From the NCBI RefSeq assembly GCF_040802235.1, contig NC_133170.1, positions 43,471,501 to 43,535,500 on the forward strand: DNA of 64,000 nt, read 5' to 3'. The DNA comes from Manis javanica. Its lineage: Eukaryota > Chordata > Mammalia > Pholidota > Manidae. A program made the translations under genes and the position numbers. The notes beneath the pieces are model-generated. The model ran no database searches. It was not told where the DNA came from and saw nothing but the letters and a program-made list of their open reading frames with translations. Of this stretch, positions 25,650-36,879 are shown piece by piece (the first letter of the stretch is position 1; each line of letters begins with the position of its first letter).

Positions 25650-26056
25650 AATAAGCCAGGCGGAGAAAGACAAGTACCAAATGATTTCACTCATATGTGG
25701 AGTATAAGAACAAAGAAAAACTGAAGGAACAAAACAGCAGCAGACTCACAGAACCCAAGAATGGACTAACAGTTACCAAAGGGAAAGGGACTGGGGAGAA
25801 TGGGAGGGAAGGGAGGGATAAGGGCAGGGAAAAAGAAAGGGGACCTTACGATTAGCATGTATAATATGGCAGGGGCATAGGGAGGGCTGTGCAACACAGA
25901 GAAGTCAAGTAGTGAGTCTACTGCATCTTACTATGCTGATGGACAGTGACTGTAATGGGGTTTATGGTGGGGGGACTTAGTGAAGAGGGAGTCTAGTAAC
26001 TATAATGTTCTTCATGTAATTGTGGATTAATGATAATAAAATGAATTAAAAAAAGA

Positions 26057-26070
26057 AAAAATGAAGAAAC
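26057..26070 (+). repeat. 3' target-site duplication of the younger L1
   Basis: Second copy of AAAAATGAAGAAAC, straight after the A-rich tail. Beyond it the host L1 ORF1 sequence (AAGACATTCCCAGATAAACA) resumes. Confidence 0.9.
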
Positions 26071-26684
26071 TAAGACATTCCCAGATAAACAGAATTCATC
26101 AATAGCAAACTTACCATATGAGAAATACTGAAGGGACTCCCTCAGACTAAAATTTTAAACATAGACTGTCAAATCCACACAAAGTTAACTATATAAGCAA
26201 ATGTAAAACAGCAAAAGTTTATTTTTATTTTTAATGCTTTTCTAATCCTGATTTAGAAGAAAGATGCATAAAATAATTATGAAACTATGCTTATAACATA
26301 AAGATGTAATTCTGTGAATATAAAATACAGAGAAAGAAGGTGGAAATAGAGCTATATTGGAGCAAAGATGTACATATATGTTGAAACTAAGCTGGCACAA
26401 ATCCAAGCAAAATTATTTTTAAGTTATGATGTTATTGTAATCCTCAGGACACCCACTATAAAAGTTTTATATAGTAAGAGAAACACAGGAATTAAAGTGG
26501 GATACCAGAAAACATCTAACACAATAGAAAGAAGTGATGGAGGAATAGAGAAACAAAAGAGAGAAGACAAAGCAAACAGCAAAATGTCTTGACGTGAATC
26601 CTACCCTATAAGTAGTTACAGTAAGCATAAGTGACTTAAATATCGAACAAAAAGGCATAGATTGACAGAATGGAAAAAGAAACA

Positions 26685-27105
26685 TGGTAGCAGACAAGGT
26701 AAGGGCCCCAGAGATAACAGGAACTAATCCCTGGAGCCTCTGAATGAATGTTACCTTATAGCAATGATTGCAGATGTGATCAATGATCCTGAGATGCTTA
26801 ACTGAATTGTCTAGGTGGGCTCTAAATGTGATCACAGAGGTGAGATTGGCTACAGACACAGGAAGAAAAGGAAGTGTGCTTAATAAGGCACATTTGAAAT
26901 TGAAGTGATGGGGCTACATCCCAAGAAATCCTGGGAATCAAAAACTAGAAGCAAGTAACATTCTTTCCAAGATTTGTAATGACGCCTCGATTTCAGCCCA
27001 GTTATGCCAATTGAGAACTTCTTGAACTGTGAGAGAATAAACCTGTGTTGTTTAAGCCACCAAGTAAAAGGTAAATTTTTAACAGCAGCTATAGGAAACT
27101 AGTAT
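26685..27105 (+). mobile_element. Solo LTR, ERVL-MaLR (MLT1-like)
   Basis: It interrupts the old L1 ORF2 between GGAAAAAGAAACA and AAACAAGATCCAAC; the repeated AAACA is a probable 5-bp target duplication. The inner sequence has the MaLR 3' signature GAGAGAATAAACCTGTGTTG, TTTAAGCCACCAAG and ACAGCAGCTATAGGAAACTA. Only an LTR is present, with no coding part. The subfamily is uncertain. Confidence 0.6.
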
Positions 27106-29921
27106 AAACAAGATCCAACTATATGCTGAGGAGGAACACTGTTGATTCAAAGACAAGTAAATGGAAAGTAAAAGGATAGAGAAGGCAAACAGTAAGGAAA
27201 CGAGAGCTGGAAAGGCTATATTAATACTAAATTTTAATACAGAAACTGATACTACAGATGAAACTAACAGAGAGTCTATCCAGCTGGAAGACGTAACTAT
27301 AAATCTTAGGTATGTACATCTAAGAAAAAAGTCTCCAAGTGCAGGAAGTGAAAACTAACTTGAAGATAGACAATTCAGCAATCATAGTTGCAGACATCAA
27401 AGCCTTATTTTCAATAATGGATAGAACAGCTGGGCAGAAGGTAAACAAGTAAATAGAAAGTTTGAACACTGTAAAACAACTAGACCTAACAAACACTTGA
27501 AGAATATTCCACCTAAAAAACAGCATAATACACTTCCTTCTTGACTACACATGAAACATTGTTCAGAGGAGACCATATATCAAGCCATCAAATAAGCCTT
27601 AATACATTTAAAAGAATTGAAATCATACAAAGCATGTTCACTGACCAAAATGAAATTACAAATCAGTAACAAGGATCTTGGGAGATCCACAAATATGTGC
27701 AAACTAAACATACTCATAACCAGTGGGTCAGAGAAGTCAAAAGGGAAGTCAAAATGCACTGAAATAAGTGAAAAAAAGCAACATACATGAGCTTTAAAAA
27801 GCTGTAAGTGAAGCAGTGCTCAGTGAGAAAAGTATAGATGTACCTACCTATTAAAAAAGAGAAAAGATTGCAAATGAATAATCTAACTGTTCACCTTAAA
27901 ACAGTAGGAAAAGAACAAGCAGAAAATAAAAAGCCAGCAGAAGAAAGGAGAAATAATGATTAGAGTGGAAATAGATGAAACAGAGACAAGACACCAGAAA
28001 AAAAAAAGAGTAAATTACCAAAAAGTTGGTTCTTTGAAAAGATCAACAACACTGACACACCTTTAGGCCACAAGTAAAAGAGAAGCCTCAAATTACTAAA
28101 ATCAGGAATGAAATATGGAATATTACTACCAATCTTACAAAAATAAAAAAGTATAATACTATGAATGATTGTATACCAACAAATTAGATAACCTAGATGA
28201 AATGGGGAAAATTCCAAAAAAGGAAAAACTACTGAAACTGACTCATGAAGTCATGAAGAAATAGAAAATCTGAATAGCCTTACAGGTAAAGAGGTTGATT
28301 AGTAATCAACTAACCACAAAAAAAAAATTTGCATGTGAATCCTGGCTAACATGTAAGGAAGAATTAATATCAATTCTCTGCATATTCTTCCAAAACCTAA
28401 AAGAGGAAGTAACATTTCCGAACTCGTTTTATGAAGCCAGTATTTCCTTGCTATCAAAACCAGACCAAAGTTTCACCAGAAAGGAAAACCAAAGACTAAA
28501 GTCACCTATGAATAAAAATGCAAAATCCTCAACAAATCCTAGCAAAACAACTCCAGCAAATAAAAAAAGACTCTATGCCATGACCAGGTGGGGTTTATTT
28601 CAGGCAGGTATGTTTTGCTTAGTATATGGATTTCAGTCAGCATAATACAATATACTAATAGAATAAATGGAAAAATTCATGGGCACTTCAACAGATGCAG
28701 AAAGCATATTTGAGAAAAGCCAACATCCTTTCTTTTCTTGATAAAAACACTAGAAGTAGAAAGGAACTTCCTCAATATACAAAAAAAAGCTAACATGCTT
28801 AATGACACACAACACCCAAAGCAACATAAAACACATCATACACACCAGCACATCATTTATAATAATAAAGACTGGATGCTTTCATAAGGTCAGGAACAAG
28901 AAAAGAATGTTGAGTCTCAACACTTCCACTTAAGGTTATACTGAAAATTTTAGCCAAAGATCAGAGGTATCCAATTTAGGCAGAATTAAAACAATTTCTA
29001 TTTGTGGATGTCATGATCTTTTTACACAGAAAATCCTAGAGAATTTCCCCAAACAAACAAAAACTAGTAGAATAAACAAGATCAGTATACAAAAATCAGT
29101 TGTATTTCTGCACAGTAGTGTTAAACTGAAAATGAAATCAAGAAAACAATTGCATTTAAAATAATATCAAAAAGAATAAAATGCTTATGGATAAATTTAA
29201 CAAATTAAGAGCTGTTCACTGAAAACTACAAATCATTGAAAGAAAGAAAATCTTCATGGAAATACATCCATTTAATCAGAAGAATTAATACTGTTAAATG
29301 TCGATACTCCCCAAACTGATCTACAGAGTCAACATAGTCTCTATCAAAATATCAGCTAGATCTTTTTGAGAAATTGACAAACTGATAACTAAAATTCATA
29401 TGGAAAAGCAAGAGGCTCAGAATAGGCAAAGCAATCTTGAAAAGAAAAAAAGAAGCTCCTACTTAACAATTTCAACCTACTACAAAACTTAAGTGGTCAA
29501 GACAGTATGGACATAAATCAGTGGAACAGAATTGAGACCTTTGCTTTAAACCATTATATTTGTCAATTGATTTTCAAGAACAACAGGACAATACAATGGG
29601 AAAATAATAATCTTTGGCAATTGTTACAGGACAGCTGATATATCCACATAGAAAAGAATGAAGTTGGTACCCCTACCCCAGGACAGAAAATTAACTCAGA
29701 ATGGATCATAGACCTGAATGTAGGTGATGGAACTATAAACCTCCTAGAAGAAAATACTGGTATAGATTTTTGTGACCTTGGATTAGGCAGTCATCTCTTA
29801 GATTTCACACCAGAAGTACAAGCAGCAACAGCAAAATTGAAAACTGGATTTCATCAAAATTAAAATATTTTTATTTCAAAAGACATCCAGAAAAGAAAAC
29901 CCATGGAATTAAAATATTATA

Positions 29922-30415
29922 CTGGCATACATCAGAAATATTGTGAGTTCAGTTCTGGACCACTGCAATAAAGCAAGTCAAATGAAGTTTTTGGTTTTCT
30001 GGGCATATAAAAGTTAATGTTTACCCTATACTGAAGTCTAGTAAGTGTGCAATAGCATTATGTATTCAAAAGCAATGTATGTAACTTTAGTTTTAAAATA
30101 CTTTTTTATTAAGAAGTGTTAACCATCTGAGTTTTCAGCAAGTCATAATCACTGAAAACAAATCGTAAAAGATAAAATAATGAAAAGTGTTGAAATATTA
30201 TGAGAATTACCAAAACATAACAGAATCAAAGTGAGCAAATGCTGTTGGAAAAATGGCACCAGCAGACTTGCCCAACGCAGAATTGCCACAAACCTTCAAT
30301 TTGTAAATGGTGTCAATGGACTTGCCCAATACAGTGTTGCCACAAACCTTCAGTTTGTAAAAAATGAGTTATCTGTGAAGTGCAGTAAAGTGCACAATAA
30401 AACAAGATATACCTG
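29922..30415 (-). mobile_element. Tigger1-like nonautonomous DNA transposon (MITE)
   Basis: The element is bounded by TA dinucleotides (29920-29921 and 30416-30417), as for TcMar elements. Its ends are imperfect inverted repeats: CTGGCATACATC on the left and the complement of GATATACCTG on the right. The inner part contains the Tigger1 phrases for 'tttgtggcaaccctg' and 'gcaataaa' in inverted form. At 494 bp it is an internally deleted copy without transposase. It sits inside the old L1 ORF2. Confidence 0.75.
30265..30372 (+). repeat. 54-bp tandem duplication inside the Tigger copy
   Basis: GACTTGCCCAA starts at 30265 and again at 30319, and each unit runs on to AAACCTTCA-TTTGTAAA. A 54-bp segment of the transposon has duplicated in tandem and diverged slightly. 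Confidence 0.8.
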
Positions 30416-30845
30416 TACTTCCTAATCATATATCTGATAAGGAACTTGTATTCAGAATATAAAAAGAAACTTACAACTCAACAATAGGCAGCCCAATTTA
30501 AAAATGGACAAATTTAAATAGATATTTCTCCAAGGGAGATATTCAAATGACTCGTAAGCACATGCAGAGGTATTCAACATCATTAGTCATTAAAAAAATG
30601 CAAATCAAAATCACAGTGAGATACCACTTCATACCAAGATGGCAAGAATAAAAAAGTGACAGTGGTGAGAGAATGTGGAAAAATTAGAGACCTCATACAT
30701 AACTTGTAGGATAGTGAAATGGTGCAGCCACTATGGAAAACAATTTGGCAGCATAGAGGTAGGTATCTTATGACCTAGCAATTCCACTCCTGGATATATA
30801 ACCAAAGAAGTGAAAACATGTCTATACAAAATTTGTGTACAATAA

Positions 30846-30950
30846 GGTAGGGGGGTGCTTGATAATATAGGTGAATGTTGTAACCACAATGTTGCACATG
30901 TGAAACCTTCCTAAGATTGTGTATCAATGATACCTTAATAAAAAAAACTG
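30846..30950 (+). mobile_element. Extremely 5'-truncated young L1 (3' tail only, about 105 bp)
   Basis: The sequence TGTAACCACAATGTTGCACA followed by TGTGAAACC, then GTGTATCAATGATACCTTAATAAAAAAAA, matches the last 100 bases of the young L1 family (compare 44150-44225). It has an A-rich end and diverged flanking copies of TGTGTACAAT / TGTGCACAAT, so it arrived by target-primed reverse transcription. It interrupts the 3' part of the old L1. Confidence 0.8.
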
Positions 30951-32569
30951 TGCACAATGTTCATGCCAACATTATTCATAATAGCCCAAAATTGGAAACC
31001 ACTCAAATGTCTATCAACTAATAAATGGATAAGCAAATGTGGTGTATCTATTCCATGAAATGTTATTCAGGATTAATAAAGAAGGAAAGGATTGATGCAT
31101 GTTATGACATAGATGAGCCTCAAAACGCTATGCTTAGTGAAAGAAGCCAGTCACAAAAGGACACATTGTATGATTCCATTTATATGGAATGTCCAGAATA
31201 GAAAGTATATAGAGACAAAATATAGATTAGTGATGGTCTTGCAGAAACGGGAGCTTGGGGAGCTAATTGCTAAAGGGTGTTCTTTTGAGATGACAAAAAT
31301 GTTCTAAAATTGGCCATGATGCTGGTTGCACATAACCAGGAATATTCTAAAAACTATTGAGCTGTACACTTTGCATGGGTAAATTGTGTGCTTAATGAAT
31401 TATATCCCAATAGGCTATTAAAAATAACAGCACTGGGCAAAGTGATTGAAGGGATCAAATAAGGATCATTTACGTTTCTAAGGAACTACTGTGATTAATT
31501 AGAAATATGAAATTTGTGGTTTCTTTGATGTTAGGGGAAAAGTGTATTCTGTATAATTTACATTTGTTGGTGTTTTAATTCTATGGGGATTCATTGAAGT
31601 AAGATAAGAGAACGCCAAGAGAAATTACAAAATGCAATGTAGATGGGCAATGCTAAGAACAAAAATTCAAGAATGTCAGTTTGGAAGTATCTTAGCACAT
31701 GCATAGATTCAACGTTTATTCAGTGACTTCACCATTATACTCATTCCTCATAAAGTGAGGTGTTTTTATTTTTTTAATTTCCAGAGTTGTGGTGACATGG
31801 GTATTTCACCGATTTCAAACAGGAAAAATTATTTCTCTTGCTGTAATTAAAAGTCTTGTTTTATAAAATACAAAATATGCTCTTGATAAATAGAGTGAGA
31901 AATTTTTGTAACCCACTTAAATCACTTTCTTTTAAGAGAACTTTTTTATCATAAATTATTACTTCCTTTTCACAAGTTGGATTTTTTCCCCTGCATATTC
32001 TTATGTATTTAAATGAAGGATGCCTAAATGAAATAGTTAACACAATTATCTAAACCTGCAAATTAGATCAGATGTTTGACCTGGAGATCAGAACTAGCCA
32101 GACAGCAGTGGACCTGGAAGCAGTGAACCATAGTAAACTAGACACTTAATGACAGTGTCTACTTACTGAATATCTCATAATTTCTCCTTTAGTTTAACAA
32201 GAATCCAGACATCTAATAATATTTTCTAATAGAGGTCCCAAGTCCAAGGATGTGGGTCAGTTCCCAGATAGGTCTGAAACCTGAAAACTCTGTGCATGCA
32301 GCAGGCCCTTCTCTGCAGCCCTCTGTAGCCCCTGCATACAGCCTGAGAAATGACAAGACTCCACACGAACTGGCATCGCCCTTGGCTTCTCAATACTGCT
32401 TAATCTAGAGTTCTCATTTTAGGCTCAGAACCAGAACCAGATCAGAAACAGGCTGACTTCAGGATCCTTGGCACCATAAGGGTCTTTGTGATTCTCTGGT
32501 CCTTATTCAGAGCCATCTCTGCCACGAAGTCCCACTCCCTGAGGTCCAGGCCTCCTCGCCCACTGGATG

Positions 32570-32700
32570 GTAGCATGCTACAGTGGGCTTGGTTTCTGGC
32601 TCCAATCCCTGGTGCCTCTAAGACTTGACCAAATTACCTCAGCTCTCCAAGCTTCTATTTTCTCATCTGGAAAATTGGGTTAGCATTTAGATAGAGGAAG
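32570..32700 (+). repeat. MIR SINE relic
   Basis: Runs of MIR-like text: TTTCTGGCTCCAATCCCTGG, ACTTGACCAAATTACCTCAG, CTTCTATTTTCTCATCTGG. Diverged and short. Confidence 0.6.
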
Positions 32701-33763
32701 GAAGGGGGACAGTGTTCAAAACTAGTAAATAAGCCATAGAGATCTAACGCACAGTGTAGGAATAAAGAGAACAATATTGAATTACAATCATCAAACTTGC
32801 TAAGTGACTAGAATTTAATTATTCCAACCACTAAAAAGAAATGATAATTATGTGAGGTGATACAGATGCTAATTACCACTACAATGGCAATCATATTACA
32901 ATATGCAAATGTGTCCATTTATTGTACACCTTTAATTTGACAATGTTATATGTCAAATTTTTTTAAAAAGACAATACTTAACTACCTTCAGATACTGGGT
33001 TTCTGTAAGACTAAGTGAGAAATTACTCTGCATTCCATATCCAGTAAGTGGAAACTCTTTAATAATTCTGTCCATGGAAGGGCTTGTGGAACCCTAGTTA
33101 AGTATCTCATGAAACTCAGGTTAACTTTGCTAAAACTGTTTTACCTCTGGGATTTCCATTTTGACAAGTTCCTAAGCTAGAACTTAAGTACTGAAGGTCA
33201 AAAGAACTGCTTCCTGAAATAAAATTAAAAAGATACAGCCAAATTTTTGGAGAAGAGAATATATGGCTGTAAAGCTGAAGCATGAATTATTCTTCTCTCT
33301 AAGATGAATTTGATGTTGCTTGGCCAGTAAGTGCAAGAGTGACCTATTGCCAATGTCAGAATGCTCACCAGTTTGAATAACAAAACTACCAATACCTCAA
33401 AGAACTTTCCATTTTCCTGAAAAAGGAAAATGTGGGTAACGTTTTTTTTGTCTATTGAGCTGTACACACATGTAATATATTTGCTTTCCCTTTATCAATA
33501 ATGGTATTGCTACCCCACTTAGGAAATTTAATGTTTTGGTCACCTTATTTAATATATGTGTCTCCTTGAAAAATAACTACAATTTTTGTGTGTATCTACA
33601 ATTTGCATTTAAACTGTGGCTATTGATCATTCCTTAAATGGGTTAGTGAAATTTCTGAGCATTAATAAGTCACTAAATAATGTCTCACTAATTCTGGAAG
33701 CATGAGAGGTTTTGCTGCCAGGAATAAGAAAAGGTGTGATGTAGTGTCATTCAGTAAACATAC

Positions 33764-34806
33764 CAGTGTTTGCAATGTGTAGTATTCCAGAAATCTGGCA
33801 AGGGAACCTCTCTGCCAAGCAGTTATGGTCATTGATTCTTCTCCAGTTCTTAGCAAAGGGACTTTTGATGCTGCCTTCCAGTAGGCAAGTAACTGCGGAA
33901 CAGCCACTCCATCGGACCCTGGATACTTCCTTCCTTCCAAGACGTAGAAGCCTATCCATTCTCCAGAATGCTTTTGCAAAGGCTTTGTGTATATCCTCAT
34001 ACTCACACTTCAATTCTTCTGTCCTTTTGTTTATGGAGGAAAAGAGGTCTTCTGTAGCTATGTAGTCTTCCCTAAACACTGTGTGGAAGGAATTGATTAC
34101 TTTGTGCTCTTCAGGGGTCATCTGGTAGGAAGGATCAAATCTGGAAAGCTGATGCAGAAGTAAGACTGGGAGCTCTGTTGAAGTCAAGGTGGCTGCTGAG
34201 GCACCATGATGTCCATCAAACAAACCCAAAAAACACACATTGGGTTTTTTGCCAAAATTATTCACTACAGTGAATTTATCATTCATGGCAGTTCTCCATG
34301 TAGAATTCCTGTCTTCACAAATGGCTATTCCTTTAATTAAGAGGTGGCAGGTTTTTTGATAATATAGGGTATTCCTGTGAATGTTATCAATGATCTTATC
34401 ATATGCAGGCATTTGTTTCTTCCAAAGTAGCTCAAAAGCATTATTAACACTCTGTAGGGTTTTTTCAGTGAATGTAGAAGATGACAATAGTTTAGTAATT
34501 ATAAGCTGTCTCTGCATAGTGATCACTGAAGGCCCTGGTTTCTTTTCATCCATCCACTGAAAACCCAGTGTGGCCAGAGCTGCATCTTGTTTTTTATGGA
34601 AGAAACTTCCAGGTACATGAATTTCATGGTTGCATAGGGAGCAGGGAAATGTGACCGTTTGATCAGCGTTCTGCTCATCATGGTCTTCCAAGTCTCTTGA
34701 TGATCTCTTTCTTCTAAAATCCTTCCTTTTCACTGTAAGTGGGAGTTCCTCATTTGAATCAAACGTTGATTTTCTCATATTTCATTCCCTTGATTCCAAA
34801 AACATT
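33764..34806 (-). CDS. PP2D1: PP2D1 first coding exon (zinc-like motif and N-terminal half of PP2C-like domain)
   Basis: PP2D1 is a poorly studied vertebrate protein with a PP2C (PPM) fold, mainly known from testis in mammals. The exon (minus strand) starts after a strong acceptor at 34807, has ATG at 34778 after 28 untranslated bases, and ends on the first base of a Gly codon before GTATGT at 33763. It encodes 338 codons. Visible: CSLCNHEIHVPGSFFHKK (residues 46-63), which looks like a small Cys/His metal site; IAICEDR (about 151-157); the PP2C signature GLFDGHHG (185-192, usual VFDGHGG); and SGCSAVTC (291-298). Joined to the last exon it gives 608 residues, close to the roughly 630 of human. 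No 5' noncoding exon was identified. Confidence 0.95.
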
Positions 34807-35179
34807 CTGCAAACAGGATGAAAGATACTTATATGCTGGGAATGATGCAATGAAAACTTCTTCAAGCAAGCCCTTATCTTTGCAATTTGTTTTGGCTCCT
34901 CGGATTTCATATAGGCCTAGAATTGACTATTCTGATGCATCTTTACATGATTCCCCAAAAAACACATAGCAAGTATTCAGCAAACTGGCAATTGACCCCT
35001 GGCATGTCTGGATGAAATTAGACAAAAGCTCCACTAATTCAGCTAGATAGCTACGAACAAATAGCTACTCATCGCTATAGTAAAATTTTACTTACAAATT
35101 TCCACTTCCTAAATGCTTCTAGATCCAATAGCCTATTAGCAACCCTTGCTGGCTTGCCTCACCAACACATTTTTGTTCC

Positions 35180-35420
35180 TCTTTTTAATGGAAAAATTTT
35201 AAAACACAAAAACGGAAGAGAAGAATGAGCCCCCCCAAACGGCACCATATGCCCATTGCCAGCTTCAACCATTATCAACGTTTTTTTCAACCTTGTTTCA
35301 TCTGTGTCCTCAGCCACTTTATTTCATTTATTTTTAACTGGAGTATTTTAAAGCAAACCCCTAAATTATATCAATTTCACTCATAAATACTACAGTTTCA
35401 TCAACAAATTTGATCCACAT
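35180..35420 (-). repeat. Old L1 3' end fragment
   Basis: The plus strand resembles the inverted 3' UTR of an old L1 family (ACTGGAGTATTTTAAAGCAA, then AACCCCTAAATTATATCAATTTC). No coding potential. Confidence 0.5.
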
Positions 35421-36042
35421 CCACTCACTTCTTCAATACCTACAATAAGCCAGCTACTGGGCCTGGTACTGAAGAGGCACAGATGTATAAGGCTTGTGTG
35501 CTGCCCCTGAAGGTATGAGAGGAGGAGTTTGCAGTGCCATAAATATGTGCACACAAAAGTGTACACAGGTCGGATGGATCCACAGACAAAGTACCATTAC
35601 AGGGCCCGACCGGGACCTCACCCTTCATCTACCTAAGAATGGCATCCTGAGACCTGAGAAGCTGCCTGGGAAACCTCACAGTTGGGAGCTATCAGCAAGC
35701 GGCCCAAGGCAAATCCAAGAGAATGACCAGTTAGCAGGCAGAAGGAAGAAGAGGACCCAGCAGAGGCAGTGCACCAGCAGGCAGGAAGTAGGCGCAATAA
35801 ACAGATACTGGCAAAGCTCAAGCTCTTCTGACCAAAATGTCTAGCAAATATATTTTTAATTGCTATTATTTGGTAATATTCATGTAAAGGATACAGTTTT
35901 TCTGAGACTTGAGGACCTATTAGGACTATATATAAGGCACACAAGTACTATGATCTGGCCAAGAGGCAATCCCTTATATCAGAACTTTATTTTTCTGTAT
36001 ACAGGGGACAGCCATAATGGAACCTTTCTTAGAAAGTAATGT

Positions 36043-36210
36043 CATTCATCTGTTCATTCATTCATCCAACAGAGACTGGAGGGAATGTGCTAAGTGCTGT
36101 TTTATTTGCTGGGGATACAGCAGCGAACAAAACAGGATGGTCTGTGATGAAGCTTATATTGGAATACCAAAGCACACAGTAAAGAACCACATAAACATAG
36201 TACTCAGTAA
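36043..36210 (+). repeat. L2 LINE 3' end relic
   Basis: Matches the L2 pattern: CATTCATTCATCCAACAGAG, GTGCTAAGTGCTGTTTTA, GGGGATACAGCAGCGAACAA, AGCTTATATTGGAATA. Diverged, no ORF. A weaker piece of the same kind lies at about 35430-35510. Confidence 0.65.
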
Positions 36211-36879
36211 AGATAAGTACTGTCATGAAAATATAGCAGAATGAGAGTAGAGAGAGGGATGTGAATATAGAGAATAAGCCCTCTTTTTTACAAAGTAGTC
36301 AGAGGAATATAACACTCCTCCACGGACATACTCTACCAGGAAGCCAGGATTTCATTCGGAAATGAAGAAAGTGGAGGAAATAAAATACTGCAGGTACAGT
36401 TGCCCACTGATGACACACGTGCTATCAAATAAAAATGAAGGAAATGCACCTGAGCACCCCGTTAATGTCCATGTGCCTTTGGAATTGTTACCTTCTTTTG
36501 CCCTCTCTTTACCATGTTTCCCCAGACTCAGTTCCTTCCACTTGGGTAGTGGTAGGGTGGTAGGTGGTAGCAGAAGAGGTGGGGGAGACGGTAGTAATGG
36601 CAGAGGAGAGTGTTCCAGTGATCCGGTGGTCGGCCTGTCTGTGTGGAATGTTGACTACGTCACCTGAAACCTCATTCTGAACTCACTTTATGATTCGGAA
36701 GGACTGTGAAGCAATAAGGTCATAAACTGTATTGAGAAACAAACTTGTCTTTGAAATTTCTGAGAGGAGAGTCATTCATTAAAGACACTCTGTCTTAGGC
36801 CCACATAATAGGATTTAAAAAAAAAGAGGTGTGACAATCAAGTGAATTTTTTCTTCTAAGTTATAGTTCATTCCAAAGA

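Larger units (their letters stand above)
20164..26056 (+). mobile_element. Nearly full-length younger LINE-1, inactive
   Basis: A 5.9 kb element: 5' UTR about 20164-20817, ORF1 from 20818, ORF2 from about 21953, a 3' UTR with a G-rich tract, and an A-rich tail ending about 26056, flanked by perfect 14-bp target duplications. ORF1 and ORF2 are both broken by several stops and frameshifts, so it cannot move itself. It lies antisense to PP2D1 within its intron and within an older L1. The 3' end is unlike human L1 and matches the other young copies in this window (43711-44230, 61631-62220). Confidence 0.93.
19540..31430 (+). mobile_element. Old, decayed LINE-1 that hosts several later insertions
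   Basis: The oldest layer of the pile is one L1 of about 4.8 kb in pieces: 19540-19693 and 19899-20163 (ORF1; GACACCAGCAAGCATACAAA, then ATGGCCAAAAGTTACCCAA and AAAGTGACCCATACAAAGGA), 26057-26684 (ORF1 end, inter-ORF, ORF2 start), 27106-29921 (endonuclease and reverse transcriptase), 30416-30845 and 30951-31430 (ORF2 end and 3' UTR). Fragments join correctly across each insertion, which is how I ordered the layers. All frames are broken by many stops and indels. Confidence 0.85.
16149..33763 (-). other. PP2D1: PP2D1 intron (17.6 kb) packed with nested transposons
   Basis: The donor is GTATGT at 33763-33758 and the acceptor CTCCTAG at 16155-16149 (minus strand). About 16.15-19.1 kb holds no recognisable repeat; 19.5-31.4 kb is almost wholly nested transposable elements in plus orientation, antisense to PP2D1; 31.4-33.76 kb holds a MIR and otherwise nothing I recognise. 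An open 90-codon minus-strand stretch at 17308-17580 is discussed under findings. Confidence 0.9.

Noticed and set aside
20164-26056. The younger L1 as a live element
   Set aside because: Both ORFs carry several stops and frameshifts.
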